A stretch of DNA of 64,000 nucleotides from the NCBI GenBank assembly GCA_016717335.1, contig JADKFS010000019.1:672806-736805 (forward strand), written 5' to 3'. This DNA comes from Candidatus Ribeiella danica (GTDB lineage: Bacteria > Chloroflexota > Chloroflexia > Chloroflexales > Roseiflexaceae). The number at the start of each line of letters is the position of its first letter. Position 1 is the first letter of the stretch. Shown here in pieces: positions 47,816 to 56,866 of the stretch. The translations under genes were made by a program, and so were the position numbers. The notes under the pieces were generated by a model. It saw only the letters and a program-made list of their open reading frames with translations. It had not been told where the DNA came from and searched no databases.

Positions 47816-47930
47816 AGAAGATTCGTGGAAGGACTTTGTCCCTCCACACTTCCTGGCTGTAAAGCTGATCGCTGCCAAGCGAAATGCTTTATGCGATGGG
47901 AGCAAGCGGTGTGCCAGCGAGGAGTTGTGC

Positions 47931-48974
47931 TCAGGTACCCCAGAGCAGGTGCATCTCCAGAATATCAGACAGGATCGCGAAGCCGGTCGCGACGCCGCCG
48001 GCGCCCGGCCCGATCAGCGTCACATCGCCCAGCAGGTCGGTGGTGAACGTGATTGCGTTGGTTGCCCCGCCTACGCCGGCGAGCGGGTGGCTGATCGGCA
48101 GGCGGGTCGGCTGCACGCTTGCGCGCACGCGATCGCCCTCGCGCCACACGCGCGCGATCAGCTTCCAGCGGTCGCCCGAGGCGCGCGCGGCCTCGATCGT
48201 GTCGCGCGTCAGCGTGGTGATGCCCTTGCGCTCGACCTCGTCGAGCCCAAGCCGCGCGCTCATCACGATGTTCGCCAGGATGACCGCCTTGGCCGCCGCG
48301 TCGTAGCCCTCGACGTCGCCGGTCGGGTCGGCCTCGGCGTAGCCCAGCCGCTGGGCCTCGGCCAACGCGTCGGCGTAGGACATCCCGGCCTCCATCTGGG
48401 TCAGAATGTAGTTGGTGGTGCCGTTGACGATGCCGCGCAGCTCGAGGATCTCGCAGCCCGCCAGGGTGCTCCAGCCCATGCGCAGCGCGGGCGTGCCCGA
48501 CATCACCGTGCCCTCGAAGCCGAGGTACAGGTTCGCCTCGGCGGCCAGCCGCCGCAGCTCCGCGAAGTGCAGGGCGATCGGCCCCTTGTTGGCCGTGACG
48601 ACGTGCAGGCCGCGCGCCAGCGCCGCGCCGATATAGCTGGTGGCCGGCTCGCCGGTCGTCAGATCGGTCGGGCTGAGCTCGATCAGCACGTCGGCCTGGG
48701 CCTGTGCGATCATGTCAGGCGGCGTCCAGTCGCGCTGGCCGGCCAGGCCGCGCAGGCTGCCCTCGCGCTCGATCGCGTCGAGCAGCGCGGCCGGGTCGAG
48801 GCCCTGCTCGTCGTACACGCAGCCGCGGCGGGCCGTGCAGACGCCGACGATCTGCAGCACCACGCCATAGCGCCGCTCCAGCCAGTCGCTGTGGTAGCGC
48901 AGGATCTGCGCCAGGCCCTGCCCCGCCGAACCGAATCCGATCAGCACCAGCCGGTAGGTGGTCGTCTCTGCCAT
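47931..48974 (-). CDS. hom: Homoserine dehydrogenase
   Basis: 347 aa NAD(P)-dependent reduction of aspartate semialdehyde to homoserine (threonine/methionine branch). Rossmann LIGFGSAGQGLAQIL at the N-terminus, NKGPIAL, catalytic-domain signature ELRGIVNGTTNYILTQME, and GYAEADPTGDVEGYDAAAKAVILA. Lacks the C-terminal ACT domain found in longer HomA proteins, so no obvious feedback domain. ATG at 48974. Transcribed toward the YihY gene but ~170 bp away. Confidence 0.93.
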   Translation of the reverse strand: MAETTTYRLVLIGFGSAGQGLAQILRYHSDWLERRYGVVLQIVGVCTARRGCVYDEQGLDPAALLDAIEREGSLRGLAGQRDWTPPDMIAQAQADVLIELSPTDLTTGEPATSYIGAALARGLHVVTANKGPIALHFAELRRLAAEANLYLGFEGTVMSGTPALRMGWSTLAGCEILELRGIVNGTTNYILTQMEAGMSYADALAEAQRLGYAEADPTGDVEGYDAAAKAVILANIVMSARLGLDEVERKGITTLTRDTIEAARASGDRWKLIARVWREGDRVRASVQPTRLPISHPLAGVGGATNAITFTTDLLGDVTLIGPGAGGVATGFAILSDILEMHLLWGT

Positions 48975-49091
48975 AGCTGCTCCTCGTGCGATAGCGAATG
49001 CGTGTGATTCGTATCATACCAGATCCGGCCCTTCCCCTTTTGGTTTTTCTTCATGAGGGGCGATGTTTTCATCGAGCGCATCCTGATGCGT

Positions 49092-49240
49092 CATGGGCCC
49101 TCACCCCCTGCCCCCCTCTCCCAACGGGAGAGGGGGGCATTATTGGCTCGGCACGGGGTTTCGGCGGAGCCGAAACCCCGTGCCGAGCTACCGTTTCCCC
49201 CGCCCCTGGCAGAGGGCGGGGTGATCCGGCGCACCACCCC
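49092..49240. repeat. Composite hairpin element (49.1 kb copy)
   Basis: CCCCTCTCCC/GGGAGAGGGG stem, a perfect 20-bp hairpin with GGA triloop (49146-49165 / 49169-49188), then CCCCCGCCCCTGGCAGAGGGCGGGGTGATCCGGCGCA. Between the divergent hom and GNAT genes. Confidence 0.82.
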
Positions 49241-49302
49241 GCCCTGAATACCAATCCCGCGGGGGTCGAGGAGGAAACAAATGCTCGACGAGCAGTGTGG
49301 TC

Positions 49303-49332
49303 TTGACGCAGTGCGTCATGTGCGGATATACT
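49303..49332 (+). promoter_or_regulatory. Promoter of the GNAT gene
   Basis: TTGACG, 18 nt, TATACT, ~70 nt before the ATG at 49402. Confidence 0.7.
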
Positions 49333-49401
49333 GACATAGGACGCATCGACTGCGCGCCGCCTGTTTTGGGCAGCGGCAGCGCTTTGCAGGAGCAACTTGC
49401 C

Positions 49402-50025
49402 ATGGCCGGTATGACTCAATCCAGCCCACCCGGGTGCGCCAGCGTGACGATCACGTCGCAGCGCGGCCGCAACGTCGCTGTTCGCCACATCCGGCCCGAG
49501 GACTCCACGCTGCTGATCGAGCTGTTCCACCTGCTTTCGCCCGAGAGCCGGCGGCTGCGCTTCATGATGCTGCGCCCCGATTTGCCGGACGATCTGATCG
49601 CGCCGCAGGCCGGGCGCCTGGCGCGGATCGACCCGGCCGCCGAGGTTGCGCTGATCGCGCTGGTGCAGGAGCAGGGCCGCGAGCACGCGATCGGGGTGGC
49701 GCGCTTCTGCCAGGATGCCGGGGACCCGTCGACGGCCGAGGTTGCGATCGTCTTGCGCGACGACTACCAGCGCGAGGAGTTGGGCACTGCCCTGTTCGAC
49801 CTGCTGATCCAGGTGGCGCTGGTGCGCGGGCTCAAGCGCCTGCGCGCCGTCTCGCTGGTCGAGAATGTCGCGATGCACCGTCTGATCCGCAAGATGGGCT
49901 TGCCCTACACCAGCCACATATCGCGCGGCGAGACGACTGTGCTGATCATGCTGGCCGGCGACGGGCCTACCAACGACAGTGGCCCTGGCATTTGCCAGGG
50001 CCATGCGGAGACGAAGGTAGGGTAG
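49402..50025 (+). CDS. GNAT-family N-acetyltransferase
   Basis: 207 aa. N-acetyltransferase fold: AVRHIRPEDSTLLIELFHLLSPESRRLRFM at the N-terminus, EVAIVLRDDYQREELGTALFDLLIQVALVRGLKRL (acetyl-CoA-binding alpha3 region, with the loop R-x-x-x-E-L-G in place of Q-x-x-G-x-G/A), and NVAMHRLIRKMGLPY. It resembles the GNAT modules found with protein acetyltransferase systems (Pat-like). Start set at the ATG at 49402 with AGGAG upstream; the promoter lies downstream of an earlier in-frame start. Confidence 0.84.
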   Translation: MAGMTQSSPPGCASVTITSQRGRNVAVRHIRPEDSTLLIELFHLLSPESRRLRFMMLRPDLPDDLIAPQAGRLARIDPAAEVALIALVQEQGREHAIGVARFCQDAGDPSTAEVAIVLRDDYQREELGTALFDLLIQVALVRGLKRLRAVSLVENVAMHRLIRKMGLPYTSHISRGETTVLIMLAGDGPTNDSGPGICQGHAETKVG

Positions 50026-50553
50026 CTGTCAGTCAGAATCCCGCCAGACGTTGCGCTGTGATGTTGAGTGCCATGTACGACCGGCTGGCTGTGACGTCGA
50101 CTGTGTTGTCGGATTGGACGGTGCTGCGTTGTCTGCCGGAATGTTGTTGTATTGGGCTGGGATGGTGATGTGTTGTATGCTGCGATGGTGCTGGTTGAGC
50201 TGCAATGCTGCTGCGTTGTGTGCTGAGACGTGCTAGGACGTTGGCTGCGATGTGTGCGAGAATGGCCGGTCGTCGCTGGCGGGTCTGACAGCTGTGTTTC
50301 GCAGGCCTGGCAATGATGTGTGAGAAGTGTGGCTGGTGCGATGGACAAAGCATACCACGGCCACCTGCCTTTCTCAATGATCCATGGGTATGGTCGGCCG
50401 GTACCCTCTGGTACTCCCACTGCTGAGGGACAAAGTACTAGCCCTTTTTTACAATCTATTCACATTGGATGCTGCCGGCGCGCGGGCAAGGCTTTGTGAT
50501 GGGCTAGCAGGCGGTTTATTTCTTTTGACCGCCGATGACGAAATAGCAACATC
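50026..50553. other. GT-skewed low-complexity intergenic region
   Basis: 528 bp. About 50040-50360 is rich in TGTTG, GCTGCG and GATGTG words with strong G+T excess on the plus strand. All frames are either stopped or composed of Ser/Thr/His/Gln-rich low-complexity peptide. No gene, RNA or known element recognised. Confidence 0.5.
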
Positions 50554-51405
50554 CTACCGGGCGCCGCGCGCGGCGGCGACGAAGCGCCGCACCCGCTCGA
50601 CGTCGACCGGGTTCTCACAGCGGCCGCCCTCCTTGATGCTCGACCCGACGATCACGCCGTCGGCCACGTCCATAAATGCGGCGATGTTGCGCTCGTCGGC
50701 GCCGCTGCCGATCAGCAGCGGCCGGTCGCCGGACAGCGCCTTGGCCTCGCGCACCTTGCCGATGTCGGGCGCGTCGCCGGTCATGCGCCCCGAGACGATC
50801 AGCGCGTCGGCGCCAAAGAAGCGCGTCCACTCGATGTGCGTGGCCAGGTCGATGCCGGGGAAGCGCACCGAGTGCTTCTTGTCCACGTCGGCGAACAGCT
50901 TGATCTGCTCGGCGTGCAGCTCCTTCCGGCGGCGCATCAGGTCGGCCGCGCAGCCCTCGTCCCACTCGCCGGCGTCCCACACGCCTGCCCCGGTGAACAT
51001 GCAGACGCGGATGAAGCTGGCGCCGCTGGCGATCGCGATGCCGAGCAGCGACACGCCGCCGTTGTGCACCAGGTTGATGCCGATCGGCAGGTCGACCGCC
51101 TGCCGCACGGCGCGCGCGACCACCGCGTGGGCGGCGATGCTCTCGGGCTGAATGTTCGGCCCGGCGCGGAAGGGGATGTCCCACATATTCTCGACGATCA
51201 GGCCGTCGACGCCGCCCTCGACCAGGGCGTGGGCGTCGCGCAGCGCCTGGTCGATGATCGTGTCCAGCCCGTAGCCGGTGTAGCCCGGCGCGCCTGGCAG
51301 CGGCCAGCAGTGTACCATGCCGATCAGCGGCTTCGAGGTGCCGAAGATCTCGTTCAGGTCTTTGACCTGGAGCGCGTCCAGGCGTTGCTTCCAGGGAGGA
51401 GTCAT
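50554..51405 (-). CDS. BtpA/SgcQ family TIM-barrel protein
   Basis: 283 aa. Matches the BtpA family: KPLIGMVHCWPLPGAPGY at the N-terminus, VDGLIVENMWDIPF, LPIGINLVHNGGVSLLGIAIASGASFIRV, RPLLIGSGADERNIAAFMDVADGVIVGSSIKEGG (phosphate-binding barrel end). BtpA affects photosystem I assembly in cyanobacteria; SgcQ relatives sit in sugar operons, so the molecular function is unsettled. Start set at the ATG at 51405, because AAAGGA is nine nt upstream; the ATG four codons earlier directly follows AAAGG. Downstream of, and on the same strand as, the PfkB-FGE gene. Confidence 0.85.
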   Translation of the reverse strand: MTPPWKQRLDALQVKDLNEIFGTSKPLIGMVHCWPLPGAPGYTGYGLDTIIDQALRDAHALVEGGVDGLIVENMWDIPFRAGPNIQPESIAAHAVVARAVRQAVDLPIGINLVHNGGVSLLGIAIASGASFIRVCMFTGAGVWDAGEWDEGCAADLMRRRKELHAEQIKLFADVDKKHSVRFPGIDLATHIEWTRFFGADALIVSGRMTGDAPDIGKVREAKALSGDRPLLIGSGADERNIAAFMDVADGVIVGSSIKEGGRCENPVDVERVRRFVAAARGAR

Positions 51406-51429
51406 CTCTATTTGCATCCTTTCTCAGTT

Positions 51430-51550
51430 ATATTTTGACAAGGCGAGCGAGTGGCCGGGTGAGCGGGTGGCCGGGTGAGCGGGTGAACGGGTGAGCGGGC
51501 GAGCGGAGCAAGATGCGACTCACCTTGTCACCTTGTCACCTTGTCACCGT
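51430..51550. repeat. Octamer palindromic element overlapping the PfkB-FGE 3' end
   Basis: A GGCCGGGTGAGCGGGTGA run and TGACAAGG on the left, ~15-nt loop, then three CACCTTGT units on the right that extend into the coding frame and encode the final GDKVTR. Confidence 0.85.
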
Positions 51551-53243
51551 CAACGGCGCAGCGGAACCCATCGGCCAGGAACATCCCGTCGGGCGGGCTG
51601 AGCTGGCGCGTGGTCGTGCGCATGAACACTTCTTCGGAGGTGTAGGCGCCGCCGCGGCGGACGCGCGTGCCATAGCGATCGAGCTCGTCGCGCCCGTCGC
51701 CGATGCGGTACGGGTAGTTCCAGTCCATGCTGCTGGTCCACTCGAACACATTGCCGGCCATGTCGGTCGCGCCGCAGGGCGAGTCGCCGTGGGGCGAGAA
51801 GAACCCGACCGGCGTGGTGTGGCCGATGCCGCTGTCGAGCATGTTGCAGCGGCGCGAGTCCCACTCGTCGCCCCACGGGTAGCGCCGCTTGGCCGCCGCG
51901 GCCGGGTCCCACGAGGCGGCCTTCTCCCACTCGGCCTCGGTCGGCAGGCGCTTGCCGGCCCAGGCGGCGTAGGCGCGCGCGTCGTGCCAGGAGACGCCGG
52001 TGACCGGGTGCCGCTCGAAGTCGAGCGGGCGCGGGCCGGGGAACAGCAGCCGCGGCGGCTTGTGGCCGGTGGCCTGCACGAAGCGCAGGTACTCGGCGAC
52101 CGTCACCGGCGCGCGGTCGATGTAGAAGGCCGGCAGCACGACCTGGTGGGCCGGCTGGTCCAGGGTGCGGTGGCTGCGCTCGGCGCCGAGCACGAACGGG
52201 CCGGCCGGCACCAGCACCATCTCTTTGCCGTCGGCCGGCCAGCTGATCCGCGCCGGCGGCCCCCCCGCCGTAGCCAGAGCCGCGGGCGGCGCCTCGCCCA
52301 GCAGCGCGGCCAGGCGCGGCTGCTCGCGCTCGGCCAGGAAGTCGCGCAGGCGCGCGCGGTCGGGCAGGGCCTCGGCGGCGCCGTAGCGGGTGGCGGCCAG
52401 CCCGCCGAGCGCGTTGCCTAAGGCCGCGCAGACCTCGGGCGGCTCGCCGCGCAGGTGCGCGTACAGAAAGCCAGCGACGAACGCATCGCCGCAACCGTTG
52501 GTGTCGAGCGCCTCGACCGCGAAGGCCGGCGCGCGGTACGCCAGCCCGGGGCCGGCGATCAGGCAGCCGTGCGGGCCGAGCTTGATCGCGGCCAGCCCCA
52601 CCCCGTGGCCAAGCAGATCGGCCGCCGCGTCGCCCTGGGCGCGGCCGGGGCAGAGCTCGGCCAGCTCCAGCTCGTTGGCGAACAGGATGCGCAGGCGCGG
52701 CAGCAGCGCCTGCGTCTCGGCGCGCCAGGCGCGCAGAGTCGGCAGGCACAGGTCGAGCGAGATCGGCAGGTCGCGCGCGGCGGCGGCCTCGATCAGCGCG
52801 AGCGTCGTCGCGCGCTGGCGGCCCTCGAGCAGCGCGTGGCCGGCGACGTGCAGCCAGCGCGCGCCGTCGAGCAGGGCGGGCTGCTCGGGCGGCTCCAGCG
52901 CCACGTTCGCGCCGCGGTAGCTGAAGAAGGTGCGCTCGCCGCCGGGCGACACCGCCGCGAAGCACAGGCCGCTGGCTAGCGCGTGGTCGATCTGAAGCGC
53001 GGAGAGGTCGGCGCCGGCGGCGCGGGCGACCCGCAGCGCCACGTCGGCGGCCGGGTCGCGCCCGACCCGCGCCAGCAGGCTGGCGCGCTCGCCGAGCAGC
53101 GCGAGCGCGGCGGCGACGTTGGCGGCCGAGCCGCCGCTGCCCCAGCCGAGCGAGGCGATCGCCGCGTCGTCGCCCTCGGTGGGGAAGCGCGCGAGCGCGG
53201 CGCTGAGGTCGGCGTTGGCGTCGCCGACGACAAGGATGGTCAT
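51528..53243 (-). CDS. PfkB-family sugar/nucleoside kinase fused to a formylglycine-generating-enzyme-like domain
   Basis: 571 aa. Residues 1-~300 form a ribokinase-like PfkB domain: VVGDANADLS at the start, GGSAANVAAALALLG, and the C-terminal signature ALDTNGCGDAFVAGFLYAHL with catalytic Asp near 253. Residues ~340-565 form a SUMF1/FGE-type domain: PAGPFVLGAE, PAHQVVLPAFYIDRAPVTVAEYLRFV, HPVTGVSWHDARAYAAWAGKRLPTEAEWEKAA, DMAGNVFEWTSS, DGFRCAVD. Metal-binding Trp/Asn positions look intact, but the copper-site cysteines of true FGEs are not evident. A rare combination; possibly a kinase with a ligand-binding module. GC-rich, ATG at 53243. Confidence 0.82.
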   Translation of the reverse strand: MTILVVGDANADLSAALARFPTEGDDAAIASLGWGSGGSAANVAAALALLGERASLLARVGRDPAADVALRVARAAGADLSALQIDHALASGLCFAAVSPGGERTFFSYRGANVALEPPEQPALLDGARWLHVAGHALLEGRQRATTLALIEAAAARDLPISLDLCLPTLRAWRAETQALLPRLRILFANELELAELCPGRAQGDAAADLLGHGVGLAAIKLGPHGCLIAGPGLAYRAPAFAVEALDTNGCGDAFVAGFLYAHLRGEPPEVCAALGNALGGLAATRYGAAEALPDRARLRDFLAEREQPRLAALLGEAPPAALATAGGPPARISWPADGKEMVLVPAGPFVLGAERSHRTLDQPAHQVVLPAFYIDRAPVTVAEYLRFVQATGHKPPRLLFPGPRPLDFERHPVTGVSWHDARAYAAWAGKRLPTEAEWEKAASWDPAAAAKRRYPWGDEWDSRRCNMLDSGIGHTTPVGFFSPHGDSPCGATDMAGNVFEWTSSMDWNYPYRIGDGRDELDRYGTRVRRGGAYTSEEVFMRTTTRQLSPPDGMFLADGFRCAVDGDKVTR

Positions 53244-53319
53244 GGCGTGTTCTCTGCCTCAGTGAGCGGGCGCGACCCGCGGCGGGCGGCGCCCGCGTAT
53301 GATAGCCGATCTCTGATCT

Positions 53320-53740
53320 TGTCGCCAGTGGGGGGCTGCGCGCCCCCCGTGCCCCCGCGGGGCCTCCCGCCAAGGGGGGGCTGCCGCCCCGCGCCCCCGC
53401 GGGCGGGGGGGCCGCCCCGCGCCCCTGGCCCCAAAAAAAGAACCCACCTCTGTTGCGATACTTGGCGCGCATGCTTGGCTGAATCCAGGCGCAGCGGGAA
53501 GGAAACCCGCCCCCTCGGAATGTTGATGGGCATGTGCCACGATGCATGAAGTGCCACAGGCATTCTTTGCCGGAGGGGGACCGGGGGAACCGGCGTGGGT
53601 TCCCCCGGGCGGGGGGCCGGGGGCGCAGCGCCCCGGAAGAAAGGGATCGCTGGCGAAACAGCTCAGGCGGGGGGCCGGGGGCGCAGCGCCCGGCAACCGG
53701 GGCGGGGCCCGCTGGGTGGCGGGGGGCCGGGGGTGGGGTG
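53320..53740. repeat. Long GC-rich repetitive spacer (second copy)
   Basis: Same block order as 13502-13940: GGGGGCTGCGCGCCCCCCGTG, CCCCAAAAAAAG, GTTGCGATACTTGGCGC, GCTGAATCCA, CATGTGCCAC...GCCACAGG, CCGGGGGCGCAGCGCCCCGG, with extra C/G duplications. It fills the spacer between divergent PfkB-FGE and deoxynucleoside kinase genes. Confidence 0.7.
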
Positions 53741-53855
53741 ATTCGGACCGCTCAGCAATTGGCGGGCTTGTACGTTGCTCGCAAGCGGGGGCTCGTTTAC
53801 AATTGCGAAATCGGAGAGCCGGGCGGCGCTCTCCTCTGTGCTGAGAGGGCCTTAA

Positions 53856-54509
53856 GTGAAATACTTTGTAGCCATTGCGGGCAATATCGGCGTCGGCAAG
53901 TCAACGCTTACTAGCCTCATGGCCGATCGGCTAGGATGGGAGCCCTATCCAGAGGCGGTATCGGAAAACCCCTACCTTGCCGATTTCTATCAGGACATGC
54001 CGCGGTGGGGCTTTCATTCGCAGGTCTTCTTCCTGCTGCGGCGGCTACGCCAACATCATGAATCGCTACAGAATCAGGGGTCGGTTATTCAGGATCGTAG
54101 CGTTTATGAGGATGCTGAGATTTTCGCCCGTAACCTCTACTTGCAAGGCAACATCAGCGATCGTGATTGGGAAACCTACTCCGATCTGTACAAAACCTTA
54201 TCGCTCTTGCTTACCCCTCCCGATCTTGTCGTGTACCTAAAGGCGTCTACCCCTACCCTGCTACGCCGCATAGCACAGCGCGGGCGCGAGTACGAGCGGT
54301 CTATCTCCGGCGAATATCTTGAGTCGCTTAACCGGCTGTACGACGAATGGGCTACTCATTTCTCGCTCTGCCCTGTCCTGACTGTGGCGACAGATAAGCT
54401 CAACTATGTCATCAATGAGGAGCATCTCGATCAGGTTATCCGCGTGATAGAGGACAGGCTGCATGGCAAGGAGACGCTAGAGCTTGAGAACGGAGTGAGC
54501 CCGCATTGA
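53856..54509 (+). CDS. Deoxynucleoside kinase (dGK/dAK family)
   Basis: 217 aa P-loop kinase phosphorylating a deoxynucleoside (salvage). Walker A AGNIGVGKSTLT (residues 8-19), substrate-binding EAVSENPYLADFYQDMPRWGFHSQVFFLLRRLRQH, IQDRSVYEDAEIFARNLY (DRS motif), and the LID RRIAQRGREYERSI. Typical of the bacterial dGK/dAK/dCK family. GTG start at 53856. Base composition is lower in GC than the genes to its left, marking the beginning of the accessory region. Confidence 0.9.
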   Translation: MKYFVAIAGNIGVGKSTLTSLMADRLGWEPYPEAVSENPYLADFYQDMPRWGFHSQVFFLLRRLRQHHESLQNQGSVIQDRSVYEDAEIFARNLYLQGNISDRDWETYSDLYKTLSLLLTPPDLVVYLKASTPTLLRRIAQRGREYERSISGEYLESLNRLYDEWATHFSLCPVLTVATDKLNYVINEEHLDQVIRVIEDRLHGKETLELENGVSPH

Positions 54510-54580
54510 GGAGGCGGCATGATTCCGTCGCCGGTAACGTCGCAGAATAGGCTGGAGTTACTCAGCTGGAAAATCGCCGA

Positions 54581-54611
54581 GGGAGGGCGGTCGGCTGCAC
54601 GCTGTGTTGGG
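54581..54611 (-). other. attC-like half site (integron recombination site)
   Basis: On the minus strand it begins with GCCCAAC (fits RYYYAAC), then ACAGCGTGCAGCCGACCGCCC, closely matching the R''-side half of the full site at 58252-58357. The other half is not recognisable. Confidence 0.5.
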
Positions 54612-54627
54612 CGGAATGTTATGTGTT

Positions 54628-55165
54628 AGGCATGGTTCGATCGCGCGTGACCGTGCATTGCCCCACAGGTGTAGGGGCGCGCTATAGCGCGCCCGTACAG
54701 GGTCAGGTCGACATCCCGAGCTTTGAACCATGCCCCTGGTTCGATCGCGCGTGACCGTGCATTGCCCCACAGGTGTAGGGGCGCGCTATAGCGCGCCCGT
54801 ACAGGGTCAGGTCGACATCCCGAGCTTTGAACCATGCCCCTGGTTCGATCGCGCGTGACCGTGCATTGCCCCACAGGCGTAGGGGCGCGCTATAGCGCGC
54901 CCGTACAGGGTCAGGTCGACATCCCGAGCTTTGAACCATGCCCTGGTTCGATCGCGCGTGACCGTGCATTGCCCCACAGGTGTAGGGGGCGCGCTATAGC
55001 GCGCCCGTACAGGGTCAGGTCGACATCCCGAGCTTTGAACCATGCCCCTGGTTCGATCGCGCGTGACCGTGCATTGCCCCACAGGCGTAGGGGCGCGCTA
55101 TAGCGCGCCCGTACAGGGTCCGGTCGACATCCCGGGACCATGCCCTGGTTCGACGCGTGACCGCT
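54628..55165. mobile_element. Tandem array of five MITE-like units
   Basis: Five full ~104-bp units (GGTTCGATC at 54634, 54738, 54842, 54945 and 55050) and a sixth partial copy. Each has terminal CATGGTTC...GAACCATG inverted repeats and a central GGGCGCGCTATAGCGCGCCC palindrome. Units are almost identical, so expansion is recent. Related solo element at 22474-22585. The array supplies the 3' end of the neighbouring glycosyltransferase gene. Confidence 0.88.
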
Positions 55166-56606
55166 GATCGATCGTTTCGTCGTTCTGAATGTCGAAAGGA
55201 GTGACAATTTGAGCGATAAACGTGCAGTCCTGGAAGTTTGCCAGGAGTTCGGAATCAAAGCCAACCACGAGCAGCGTGTGGGGTGGCGGGTTTCCATAGC
55301 CGTACCGCCAGTAGGAGTTATAGCCGCTTATGGCTCTCGGCAAGCCATAGGCCGGACCATACATGTCAATTGCTCCGATCTCGCCCGCGCTGGCTGCCAA
55401 GATAGCCGCGCCAGGCCGGTCAGCCGCCGGCAGCGAATTGTAAGCATGTGCCACCTGTTGGGCCAGCTCCGGCCAGCCGACTTCTGATTTCAGCTCAGGG
55501 TTGCTCTTGCTAACGACCTCCCACCAGGCGGAGCCGAGTGGGGCAACGGGCAGCTCCGTGGCAATAATAAGCGCTGCGAAGGCGCTCAAGACGATCCACG
55601 TCATCCATCGCCACGCGCGCGCTCCGCGCTGGCCGGCCATGCGGCTGAGGCGCCCTTCCCACCACACTGCGCCACCAGCCGCGAGCATTGGGTAAGCTGC
55701 CGCTAGGTAATAGCCCTTCCCTTGAACAAGAAGGAGCAGGAGGAAAGGCATACTGTACATCCAGCCCATCATTCGGTAGCGCTGCCCAGCCTGCGCGAAG
55801 AAGAAATAGTACAGCCCGGCGATCACCAAAGACAGCATCACCGGATTGAAATTGAAGAGAATCTGATCGACCAGGAAACGGCTGGTCTGCATATCCCGTG
55901 CGTGGATGCTTGCGAGAAAGGAAAGCGAGATCCAGTGATTCTGAACTTGCCAGACCAGGTTGGGAAGCCAGATCGCCAATGCCAGCAGCGCGCCGATCCA
56001 CAGCCAGCGGCTCTTCAGATACTGCCGGTTGGATGTCGCCAGAACACCGACGACGACCCCTACAACCGAGAAGGCGATGGTGTATTTGGTCAGCATCCCC
56101 AGGCCGATAGCCGCGCCAATCCCTAACCACCAGCGAGGATGTTCGGATTTCAACAGGCGAATGACCGTAAAGGACAGCAGCACCCAGCAAAAATAGTCTA
56201 AGGTTTCATACTGGAACAAACCGCCTTGGATGATGGAAATAGGCGTTGTGGCCACGGCTACCGCGCCGAGGATTTGGGCCCACCTGCCGCCGCCCAGATC
56301 GCGGATCATCAAACCGGTCAGCAGCATCGCCATTCCCTCTGCCAGGACGGCAAAGGAGCGCAGACCGATGAGCGATGGCCCAAACAGGGCCAACGCGGCG
56401 CGCGCGAGAAAGGGCGTGACAGGCGGCCAGGCAACATATCCCCACGCCAGGTGACGTGTAGCGATATCCATTGTGACCAATTCATCTTGGTGGAAGCCGT
56501 ACTGTCCGTTGGTAAAGACTTGCAAGAGAAAGCGTGCCAGTACGAACAACACCAGAATTTTGGCATCGCTCAGTACGGCAGCGCGCAAAATTGAAGAGCG
56601 GTTCAT
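55098..56606 (-). CDS. GT-C fold membrane glycosyltransferase, C-terminus replaced by repeat
   Basis: 502 aa, about 11-12 membrane helices. The catalytic acidic loop motif is YGFHQDELVTMDIATRHLAWGYVAWPPVTPFLARAALALFG near residues 36-76, as in PMT_2/ArnT-like lipid-sugar-dependent enzymes. Further blocks: GGLFQYETLDYFCWVL and VQGKGYYLAAAYPMLAAGGA. The last ~22 residues (RVEPGHGPGMSTGPCTGAL) are read from the MITE array, so the natural end is lost. Function of the core may persist. ATG at 56606. GC content lower than in the first 54 kb. Confidence 0.82.
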   Translation of the reverse strand: MNRSSILRAAVLSDAKILVLFVLARFLLQVFTNGQYGFHQDELVTMDIATRHLAWGYVAWPPVTPFLARAALALFGPSLIGLRSFAVLAEGMAMLLTGLMIRDLGGGRWAQILGAVAVATTPISIIQGGLFQYETLDYFCWVLLSFTVIRLLKSEHPRWWLGIGAAIGLGMLTKYTIAFSVVGVVVGVLATSNRQYLKSRWLWIGALLALAIWLPNLVWQVQNHWISLSFLASIHARDMQTSRFLVDQILFNFNPVMLSLVIAGLYYFFFAQAGQRYRMMGWMYSMPFLLLLLVQGKGYYLAAAYPMLAAGGAVWWEGRLSRMAGQRGARAWRWMTWIVLSAFAALIIATELPVAPLGSAWWEVVSKSNPELKSEVGWPELAQQVAHAYNSLPAADRPGAAILAASAGEIGAIDMYGPAYGLPRAISGYNSYWRYGYGNPPPHTLLVVGFDSELLANFQDCTFIAQIVTPFDIQNDETIDQRSRVEPGHGPGMSTGPCTGAL

Positions 56607-56690
56607 TCGTTTTCTCGCCGGATGAATGTTTCAAATGATCCCGTCCGGATAGACAGGAGGATAGTCTACTGGTAATGCGAAGATTGCGGC

Positions 56691-56735
56691 GCCGAACGAT
56701 GGCTTGCGCATCAGCCGCCGACGAGGCGAGCACAT
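56691..56735 (-). other. attC-like half site
   Basis: On the minus strand it reads ...CTCGTCGGCGGCTGATGCGCAAGCC then ATCGTTCGGC, matching the R'-side half of the full site at 58252-58357 (GGCGGCGGCTGACACGCAAGCC). It lies just before the glycosyltransferase start. Confidence 0.5.
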
Positions 56736-56775
56736 CCGGGCGTTTTATATAGCAATTCCATGTGATTTGTAAACC

Positions 56776-56856
56776 GGACGATAGACGATCGACCATCGAC
56801 GATGCGCTCATATCGTCCATCGTCGATCGTCCACGGTCAGATCGCTTTACGTCTGG
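56776..56856. repeat. Heptamer-type palindromic element (GACGATAG/CATCGTC)
   Basis: GACGATAGACGATCGACCATCG arm, ~10-nt loop, CGTCCATCGTCGATCGTCC arm. Outside it, TATAGCAATTCC and GGTTTGCTATAG are near-inverse. Confidence 0.72.
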
Positions 56857-56866
56857 TGTAGGTTTG

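Noticed and set aside
54628..55165. CRISPR array
   Set aside because: Period ~104 bp with nearly identical units and no unique spacers; units have terminal inverted repeats, so MITE-like.
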